Source: Tillus elongatus | Lineage: Eukaryota; Arthropoda; Insecta; Coleoptera; Cleridae | Assembly (NCBI GenBank): GCA_964006375.1 | Contig: OZ023267.1 | Span: 21,945,739-22,009,738 of the forward strand | Direction of reading: 5' to 3' | Length of the DNA: 64,000 nucleotides | Shown here: one piece after another, positions 54,840 to 64,000 of the stretch | Layout of the letters: each line of letters starts with the position of its first letter | How positions within the stretch are numbered: the stretch's first letter is position 1 | The notes under the pieces: model-generated | The model's database searches: none | What the model was told of the DNA's origin: nothing | What the model saw: the letters and a program-made list of their open reading frames with translations, nothing else | Position numbers and translations under genes: made by a program

Positions 54840-55920
54840 ATGGTGTATTCTGTAGGAGTTGAAATAATTACTCTTTTTTTAAAAAACGATGACTGTACCA
54901 ACCGTACCGCCAATTTGTTTAATGAACGACATCCGAACAGACATGTTAACAGAAAATACATTTTGGAGTTAGTTGCAAAGTTTCGACAAACTGGTTGAGT
55001 AGCCAACAAAAAACGGGATCCTGAACGTGAATTTCCGGTTAGAAATGAGACTACTGAGATTGAAGTTTTAGGACAAATTGCTGCAGACCCAACTTTGAGC
55101 ACGAGAAAATTTGCCACTGTTTCAAACATCAAAAGAAGAACTATTCAGCGAATATTGAAGCATCATAAATTTCATCCGTATAAAATTCACCTTGTACAAC
55201 AACTGAATGAAGATGATTTTGATCGGCGGCTGGAGTTTTGTGAAGTTATTACTGCACGAATAGCTGATAACGGGAACTTTCTGTTCAATATCTGTTTTTC
55301 AAACGAGTGTACGTTTTTATTAAACTCTACAGTTAATCGCCATAATTGTCGTTATTGGACAGAAGACGAATTTTTCACGAAGTCCATACCCAAACTCCAC
55401 AGAAATTGCATGTCTGAACTGGCATTTTTGGAGACTGTTTAATCGGACCAATTTTTCTTGATGGCAATTTGAGTGGCAAAACGTATTTTAAGTTACTAGA
55501 AGATATTGCTTACCCTCTACTAATTGACATTGTTATAAATGATGGTTGCTATCAAGAAAATCAATTAGTGTTTGAACAAGATGGAGCTCCTCCGCATTTT
55601 TTACACCGTGTTAAGGAGTTTTTGAACAGAGAGTTTCCAGAGCAATGGATTGGACGTATAGGTGCTATTGAGTGCCCCCCTAGATCACCGGATTTAACTC
55701 ATTAAGACTTCTTTCTATGGGGCCATTTAAAGAGTAGAATTTTCGAACAGAACCGGAGTCTCTTGAAGAATTACAACGACGCATTGTTGAAGAATGCTGT
55801 ATAATAACTACACAAATGCTCCAGAATGTCAGAGCTCGTTTTGAACAAAATTTGTACTTTTGTATGGAAGCTGGTGGTCAACAATTTGAACACATACTTA
55901 ACCGAATAAACATTTTTAAA
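54840..55920 (+). pseudogene. DD41D mariner-type transposase (MLE3), broken
   Basis: MVYSVGVEIITLFLKNDDCT begins an N-terminal domain that ends at a stop (54996). It resumes with TIQRILKHHKFHPYKIHLVQ, LEFCEVI and NICFSNECTFL, where the first catalytic D is N. A frame change at about 55440 follows. Then QDGAPPHFLHRVKEFLNR keeps the second D, and WIGRIGAIECPPRSPDLTH ends at a stop just before the third D (DFFLWGHLK follows). The spacing between second and third D is again 41. Two catalytic positions are therefore lost. Confidence 0.88.
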
Positions 55921-56299
55921 CGTTTGGTTTTGTTTTTTAGTTTTTTTTAACGAAAAATTGACTAAAAAGTGCATTTCTTATCACAGTGAATGAAATACGT
56001 TCTTGAAACTCCAACTGTAAATAATTTTTAAACAAGTTGATAAAACTTCCAAAAAAATTGGTGTCCTGAATTCAGAAAAGAAAGATAAAATAAGCTTTCA
56101 AATGATGTAACACTCGAGCCATATTCTCTATTTTAAATATAAGCGTTGTTATCACCACCCTTAAGGGGTTGATGTGACAAAGTTGACTTTTATGTCAAAA
56201 CATGTCCACCTCAATATTAAAATTGACGTATTTCAGCGTTTCTTAAAAAAAATTCTCTGGTCGCAAATCGGTCTGTTTCGTTTTCAATGCGCCATCCTG

Positions 56300-57180
<881 letters not shown>

Positions 57181-58151
57181 ACATAAAAATATTTTTGAAC
57201 ACGCAATATTTTTGAAAGTATTAAAGTAACTGGAATGAGATTTTAAATTTAGCTAGAAATGAAGCAAATAAACCTCTGTAGTGAATTTAAAGTAATTTCG
57301 TTCACAAAATTTTGAGCTTTACCAAAATTAAAAATAAAATCCAAAGACGTGAATTGAAACAACAATGATGTCAGACAAAGACAGAGTAGTCACCTGCCAC
57401 GCGTAGATTGATACATATAAACAAAGTAACCTACGTAAGGCGGGGTCGCCACAACATCCTAATGTGCAACAAACGTTCACACTCGAACTGTGGCGATCCC
57501 ATCCTTATGACCGCCTTCGGGTATATTAGGATGAGCAAATTTATAAAATGTTCAAAAGTATCTCATCTCAAGGTGAAATGGGAAAATAAGGATGCTTTAT
57601 ATCAGCTACTTTAAGTAAAAACTAGATGGGATAGTGTGTTTTGTTTATTCATTATAGTTTGACAGTTCTGTTTTGAAGTTAACTAAGTGATTGTATATTG
57701 CTTTTAAAATTGGACACTAAAGAGTAATAACGTGTTTTGGTTATTTATTGCAGTTTGACGTTCTATTTTGAGGTTGAGTAGTAAATGATTGTCCTTAAAA
57801 TAGATATAACAACTTGTTCCTATATTATGTTTTTAAAATTGGAAACGAAAGAATAACAACCATGATACATAAACGCTTTGTTTATGTATCATGGTTTCAC
57901 AGTTTTGTTTTGAGGTTAAGTAGTAAATGATTATATAATGTTTCTAAAATTGGACCTCAAGTAATACAATTATTAAAGTTAATATTCGTTGATTAAATTG
58001 TCAAGTAGGTAAATTATTCCAATAATGAGTTGACTTCTTGACTTTTATGAATTCAGAAGTAGGAACATTTTGTTTTGTTTCACTTGCTGTGTTAAAAAAC
58101 CATTAAAACGAATCACAGACGAAATCAGGGTTTAGTTCACCGTAAGGAATT

Positions 58152-58153
<2 letters not shown>
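57181..58153. other. Unassigned spacer with two hairpins
   Basis: No gene. It holds the inverted repeat 57437-57517 (GGGGTCGCCACA / TGTGGCGATCCC with outer AAGGCGG / CCGCCTT) and the perfect hairpin at 57860-57894. Confidence 0.4.
57860..57894. repeat. Perfect 15-bp hairpin
   Basis: CCATGATACATAAAC (57860-57874) and its exact complement (57880-57894) with loop GCTTT. Confidence 0.9.

Positions 58154-58224
<71 letters not shown>
58154..58224. repeat. (TA)n microsatellite 19
   Basis: TA array leading into R. Confidence 0.97.
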
Positions 58225-58226
<2 letters not shown>

Positions 58227-58904
58227 CCGATAACTCAAAAAATAATAAACCAACCTTGATCAAATTCGGTGAATACCTTCTTTTTGCAAGTGGCTTGGAT
58301 ACGTTCGTTAGCCACGAAAATCTGACCAGGTTTTCCCGGAAAATGTTGTGTTTCTTGTCTAAAAAAATTCATATCTCCGGAAGTAACAAAGTAAGGGCAA
58401 CCAAATTTGATACGCGTGTTTGTATTATAAAGAGTAACTGTACCAAAATTTAGATCTCTAGCTTTAAAGGCAAAGAAGTTATTGTCAGTTAAAGAAACAA
58501 ATTTTGGAGTTTTTCTCAAAATGTCAAACTCGCAATTTTACGTCAAAATTGGGAATGTTAAGGCAAATAACGTGAAACAAATAGGGATTTTGAAATGAAA
58601 ATGTTACAAGAAGAGTGTTCTGCAGACCCTTAAGTTTCAGATTCAACCGTCACTGTCCTTAATTTTACTAAAATGTTTACAGAAAATTCATTTCAAATAT
58701 ACCCCTTCTCTGATGCTTTGGCTGTCGGTTTAGTTAACTTAATGCTTTCGCTGTAGGTTTAGTGAAGTTTATGGTTTAACGGTCTATAATTGCTAATTTT
58801 CGTAAAACAAATTCGTTAATGCATTTTTGCATTTTTTATCGAAATATGATGCGTTTGTAAGAAAAAAAAACTCTGGACGCAGTAAGAGCGTTTTGCTACG
58901 CGAA
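58225..58904 (+). repeat. Modular repeat segment R and start of M
   Basis: ACCGATAACTCAAAAAATAA ... GTCAAAATTGGGAATGTTAA ... GGTTTAACGGTCTATAATTG ... then ATTTTTTATCGAAATATGAT and the M start TGGACGCAGTAAGAGCGTTT. Confidence 0.85.
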
Positions 58905-60020
58905 TTTTCGGTAAGTTTGCAGTTTAGCTCCCGAACGCTTTACAAAAAAACTGTTTTCAGAAACCTGACTAGGGCCCCCCTGGATCCACAAACCCCAAGA
59001 AAAATTTCTTGTTCATATTCCCTAAGGAAGTTACGGGACCAGGAGTGAGTAGGGGTGTATAATTTTTTTAGCTAATTTTCGTAGAACAAATTCGTTAATA
59101 CATTTTTGCATTTTGTATCGAAATATGATGCATTTGAAAGAAAAAATCTGGAAGCAGTAAGTGCGTTTTGGTAGCGAATTTTCTGTAAGTTTGCAGTTTA
59201 GCTCCTGAACGCTTTTCAAAAAACTGTTTTCAGAAATCTGCCTAGGCCCCTCCCTGGATCCACAAACCCCAAGAAAAAATTCTTGTTCACACCCTCCAAG
59301 GAAGAAGTTACGGGAACAGGAGTTAGTAGGGGTGCTGGGCGGCGTAGGTAGTAAAAAGGAAATATGAACAGAAAATTCGAATAAAATGGGCTTGAAAGCT
59401 GTCTTTTTCACATCTTGAAGCCATATCATCCTTAAATCCTGCCTACCCCGCACAGCACCTCTATCCCCCCACGTGCCGTAACTTCCTTGGCGGGTAGGAA
59501 CATGACATTTTTCTTGTGGTTTATGCAGCTAGGGTGATTTTTCTTGTGGTTTATGCAGCGAGGGTGCCTGTATGCACGCGAGGGGGGAGGAAAATCCCCT
59601 GCTACAAGTCAAACGGGGGGGGGGGGGGGGTCCTGCTTTGTCGTAGGCATTCCCCCCCTCTCGCGTGCATACAACCACCGTCGTTCCATAAACCACAAGA
59701 AAAACTTCTTGTTAATACCCTCCAAGGAAATTACGTGACCTGGGGCAAATAGGGGTGCTGTGCGGGGTAGGCAGGATTTAATGGGGATATGGCTTCAAAT
59801 AGACAGCTACCAAGCAGTTTTCTTCGCATTTTCTGCTCATATTTCCTTTTTACTACCTACCCCGCCCAGGACCCCTATTCACTCCCAGTCCCGCAACTTC
59901 CTTGGGGGGTGTGAACAAGAGATTTTTCTTGTGGTTTGTGCATACAGGTGGGGTCCTAGTAATGTTTCTGAAAACAATTTATTGAAAAGCGTTCGAGGGC
60001 TAATCTGCAAATTTATCGAA
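58905..60020. repeat. GC-rich foldback block, second copy with duplicated left arm
   Basis: The left arm appears first at 58905-59055 (cut at GAGTGAGTAGGGGTG). The R/M lead-in then repeats at 59060-59180, and a full block follows to 60020. It carries a 16-G run at about 59615-59630, opposite in strand to the C-run of the first copy. CAAGGAAGTTACG-type boxes recur as in the first copy. Confidence 0.85.
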
Positions 60021-60275
60021 TTTTCGTTAAATCCTTCAAATTTCAATAACTCAATTTTCTATTAACGTAAGCCTTGTTGGTTAGGAAACCAACATTTAAG
60101 TTTATTTTCGGAAAATTCGTGTATATTTTCAAACCATAATTAATTTTGATAAAATATAGTACATTGTTTCTACTACATAGGCTATACCGGTAACCAGATT
60201 GATGCCTGCTCGCATTTGCTATTAAAAACATTTTTATGGAAATTTACTTCCATAACACACTTGCTGCATCCAGCC
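60021..60275 (+). repeat. Modular repeat segment M, right part
   Basis: Continues after the foldback block to CTTCCATAACACACTTGCTG, CATCCAGCC. Confidence 0.82.
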
Positions 60276-60710
60276 TTTTGTAAAATGTTTATATATTTTC
60301 AAACAATAAAGTTAGTTCGATGAAATATGGTACATTGTTTCTACTATATAGGCAACCAAGTTTCATGCCTGCTTTCATCAAAGAAATACATTTGCTATTA
60401 AAAATATTTAAAAAAATATTCGCTACCATAACGCACTGGCTGCGTCCAGACTTTTTTATGATAACAGAAAGAGAGAAATTCTTCAAATGAGCTTGTGATA
60501 AGACTTCTAAACCCAATCTTCGAAGTCGATTTAGATTAAAACTATTACTTCTAGTAGCCGGATTAATGGTATAAAATTCGTATGAAAATTCACTATTATA
60601 ACGGACTTGCTGCGTCCGGATTTTTTTTCTTGCACAGAATTTTTGTAGAAAAACTGCGTAGATCATGTCTATGAAAATTTGTTACCATAACGCAGACTTT
60701 TTATAGTTAT
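60276..60710 (+). repeat. Stacked partial copies of segment M
   Basis: Right termini of M at about 60418-60452 (GCTACCATAACGCACTGGCT), 60585-60625 (CTATTATAACGGACTTGCTG) and 60675-60700 (GTTACCATAACGCAGAC). Confidence 0.75.
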
Positions 60711-61105
60711 TACCTGATTAATCGTACATTATAACTATTATATTGCCCAATTTGTTCTTCAAGGTACAAATTAGTTTTTAAGCCTTCTCAAGTGATCATT
60801 CTCTGAATAAATAGTCAATGAAAGCATCACAAATTTAAGGCATCCAGAATCAACGAACGACATAATATATCACATGTTTGTAGCTACAGACCTTATAAAG
60901 ATGATAACTGCTTAAGATTTTTTAGGGCTTTACATTCGCTGTAGTAGAAAAATAAGCAACAGAAAACAAACGATATATGATCACATGATGGTACACATCG
61001 TTATGATTCACGTTAGGTATTTGTTTTTTCATATAGATGCTGAACATACTTGTTTCATATTCGTTAAAAATAACAAGCTTTATTTGGAAAAAGCTGTTCT
61101 TGATT

Positions 61106-61109
<4 letters not shown>
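60711..61109. other. Unassigned spacer
   Basis: Nothing recognised. Confidence 0.35.

Positions 61110-61185
<76 letters not shown>
61110..61185. repeat. (TA)n microsatellite 20
   Basis: Pure TA array. Confidence 0.97.
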
Positions 61186-61729
<544 letters not shown>

Positions 61730-61925
61730 TATTTTATACTTATATTTTTGCTCTACCACCATCGGACAGAAAACACAACGCACGTGTAGAGGGTCATTGG
61801 CCATATTTTGACCAATAGGTAACTACTTTATACGTCGTCTTTGACACATGGTTTAAATATAAAATTTATAGGTTATATTTTTCCAGAGCAACTGTTCAGA
61901 ATGTAAGTCTTTTTTATTTCAAGAA

Positions 61926-64000
61926 CGCACCACGAGGGCTTACAGCTTAAATACTACCGTACCGTGGGTGTCAACAAGGAGGAAAGAGGCAACTTGTTAA
62001 TTCTGGACTTGAAGGTTTGGAGGTTCGGAGGAGAAGGCAAAACATGTGCTGGTAAGGAATTCCACAACTTGGAAGTTCTCGAGACAAAATAGCGGACATA
62101 ACAAGATGTTCTATGTCTGGTAACCTGGACAGTAAAAGGGTGCATTCGCTCTATTCCGCTGGTAGATCTGTTATGGGCAGCATGTGGAGGAAATATGGAA
62201 GAAAGCTCCTCTGAGCAGTGCCCGTGCAAATATCTATAAAAGACAGAGAGGTCACCAACTGCACGTCGGTGGGCAAGGGATGGCAGCCTTTGGGTGAGGG
62301 TAGGGTCACCGATAAGACGTATAGCTCTCTTCTGAATGGAGTCTCGGATAGCGAGTGTAGAAGCAGCAGCGGCACCCCAGATGTGGGAGCAGTATTCGAG
62401 GTTTGGTATTATTTGTTAAGTATATAAGGTATAGAGATTATCTGCTGAAAAGTATTTGCGGGCCCGGAAGAGGAAACCTAATTTCTTAGCAGCCGCTTCT
62501 GCAATTGGTGTGACATGTTGGTGCCAATTGAGATTTCGATCCGCAGAAATGCCAACAAGTGAAAAGGACTCATTACTTTGAATAACTTGGTTGTTCATTG
62601 TGATGGGCCTGGGGCTGGTGTATCTCTGATGAGAAAGAAAGCAAGAATGAGATTTGGTGGGGTTGAGTTGTAAAATATTTCTACTTCCCCAGTCTAATAT
62701 TTTTTGAAGGTCCACGGAGACAGAACCCCCCATGAGTCTGCGATCCTCATCTAATTGGGCTTAAAAGACAGGCTTAGAATATTGTAAATTTGAGTCGAGG
62801 GTTTTGTCGTCCACGTAACTGTGAACTGGGGTGGATGTGCTAGAAAGGAGGTCATTGATGTGGAGAAGAAACAAAGTAGGGGCTAAAGCCGAACCTTGAG
62901 AAACTCCTGCATTAATTGGATACAGTTTAGAGGAATGGCCATCAACGACAACAGAAATGCTCCGGCTGGAAAGGAAATTTGCTGTCCAGGTATAGAGGTT
63001 TGGTGGTAGGCCATAGGCCGGTAGTTTATTAAGCAGCGCTGCGTACCAGACCTGGCCGAATGATTTTGATATGTCTAGTAATTCGGTGTTCATATATTTT
63101 TCCATCACTTTAGAGACGAATGAAAGGAGAGAAATGGGCCTGTATTTGCCAGGAAGCTATTTTGATCCATTCTTAAGGACGAGTTCTACTTGATAAGTTG
63201 TCCAGTTACTAGAGAATATGCCTCTATTTTAGGGTCTGAAACAGACGAGTCAGGAGAGGAGCAAGTTCTGGTGCGCATGTTTTGAGATCAATTGCTGGGA
63301 TCTCGTCAAGGCCAGAGGCTTTCCTGGTATTAAGAGAAGAGAGCATTTTTCGTACCTTTTTAGTTTTGAAAATGATATCCGTCATTTTATGCGCGACACT
63401 GGGGACTGTTGGTGGTTGAACATTTGGTGGTGGATTGTGAGCCGAATTGCCAACGAACAACGACGCAAAAAGTTCAGCCTTGCCCAGGGCGGTAGAAACA
63501 ATTTCATCCCCTGAAACAAGAGGTGGGAACGTGCTCTTTCAGAAATTATTCCCAATAAATTTAGCAAGAGTCCAGAAGGGTTTGTTTCCTTTGGAGCTTC
63601 AGAGGACTTTGTTTTTGATGTGGTTATTAAACGAGCTTTTTGCCTCAGAAAGAATGCGGACATAGCGGTTTCTTGCGTCGTTAAATGCGTGACGGTTTTC
63701 TTGACTGGGATTGTGTAGAGGCGTTTTGTGAGCTTTGACCTTTTCAAGTCTGGCCTTGTCACAGGATTTAGAGAACCAGCGCTTTTGAGTAACTGAAGAG
63801 GTTTTCTGTGTACGTGGAATAAATAATGCCATGACACCTTGTATAATTTCGGAGACGTTTTTTAAAGATATCAGATGTGTCAGGATAAGAGAAGCAGACA
63901 GACGCCCATGGAAATGAGGAAAAGTAATCCCGCATTTCGTCCCAGTTCGCGGAGTTGTAGTGCCAAACGATACGTGGATGTGATGACTGTATGACCTCGG
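61926..64000 (-). mobile_element. CR1/L2/Jockey-type LINE, RT and 3' end; runs off window
   Basis: Minus-strand LINE whose 5' part lies beyond 64000. It carries the ORF2 linker, reverse transcriptase and C-terminus and ends with a T-rich (A-rich on its own strand) tail at about 61908-61926. It overlaps in content with 18480-18860 and 28278-28835, so three copies of this family are in the window. Confidence 0.85.
61954..63990 (-). pseudogene. LINE ORF2: linker, reverse transcriptase, C-terminus
   Basis: Blocks on the minus strand: SQENRHAFNDARNRYVRILS (linker), KVRKMLSSLNTRKASGLDEI (first RT block), LLDISKSFGQVWYAALL (catalytic D; the usual AFD reads SFG), VSQGSALAPTLFLLHINDLL and VHSYVDDKTL (catalytic YVDD). 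Then come ILQLNPTKSHSCFLS, FSLVGISADRNLNW and IPNLEYCSHIWGA (after a shift), ending LWNSLPAHVLPSPPNLQTFK and INKLPLSSL. No RNase H follows, consistent with CR1/L2/Jockey-type ORF2. Frames change several times (about 63220, 63110, 62750, 62415). Non-functional as it stands. Confidence 0.85.

Larger units (their letters stand above)
54389..56299 (+). mobile_element. MLE3: DD41D mariner-type transposon, inactivated
   Basis: Ends are AGGATGGCGCATTG on the left and CAATGCGCCATCCTG on the right, with TATA on both sides. The arms (about 54389-54703 and 55970-56299) are inverted copies of about 315-330 bp with many differences, so this is older than MLE1 and MLE2. The plus-strand transposase inside is broken. 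Confidence 0.85.

Noticed and set aside
57408..57614. 68-codon plus-strand frame as a gene
   Set aside because: Includes an inverted repeat (57437-57517) and shows no family pattern.

Overview
This window looks like repeat-dense, AT-rich insect nuclear DNA. I found no gene that I can defend as a host gene. Every recognisable protein domain belongs to a mobile element: Tc1/mariner-type DD41D transposases, a pogo/Tigger relic, Penelope-like elements (PLEs) with GIY-YIG endonuclease, a restriction-like-endonuclease LINE of Dong type, an RTE-type LINE, a CR1/L2/Jockey-type LINE and RNase H-bearing I/R1-type LINEs. The mix is typical of insects, and a beetle-like genome would fit, but the species cannot be fixed from sequence alone. 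There are 21 long (TA)n arrays and three (AAT)n arrays.

Layout. 0.5-2.9 kb: PLE terminal repeat with a hammerhead-like ribozyme, the 3' end of an RNase H LINE, and a PLE C-terminal fragment. 3.3-6.4 kb: MLE1, a DD41D mariner relative with about 590-bp inverted arms and an intact 351-codon transposase. 7.2-10.9 kb: MLE2 (465-bp arms, intact 347-codon transposase) and an inverted PLE pair, both sitting inside the (TA)n core of another repeat. 11.3-12.8 kb: (AAT)n, a PLE GIY-YIG fragment and a modular repeat. 13.6-16.1 kb: Tigger/pogo. 16.2-17.6 kb: modular repeat carrying a GC-rich foldback block. 18.5-21.8 kb: 5' part of a CR1/L2-type LINE, an RT fragment, and an RTE LINE. 22.4-28.8 kb: modular repeats, PLE reverse transcriptase, mariner and LINE tails. 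29.9-30.7 kb: RNase H LINE with a clean 15-bp target duplication. 32.2-35.5 kb: two dead mariners and tandem modular repeat. 36.6-41.2 kb: Dong-type LINE between (AAT)n tracts. 44.1-47.1 kb: PLE with a second hammerhead candidate. 48.5-51.6 kb: modular repeats and inverted PLE ends. 51.7-53.3 kb: RNase H LINE relic. 54.4-56.3 kb: MLE3, dead. 58.2-60.7 kb: modular repeat plus foldback. 61.9-64 kb: CR1/L2-type LINE running off the edge.

The organising pattern is a modular dispersed repeat that I call L-(TA)n-R-[G]-M. L is about 110 bp ending near a CCGGGGTCAGTTTC motif. R starts with CACACCGATAACTC. G starts CAGGGTGACGC. M has inverted ends containing GCAGYAAGTGCGTTATGG. Its (TA)n core recurs beside or around TA-targeting mariner elements, so arrays and transposons appear to build on each other. 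The candidate ribozymes belong to PLE terminal repeats, where hammerheads are known for this retroelement class.

Boundaries of decayed elements are approximate (about 10-50 bp). All alignments were made by eye.
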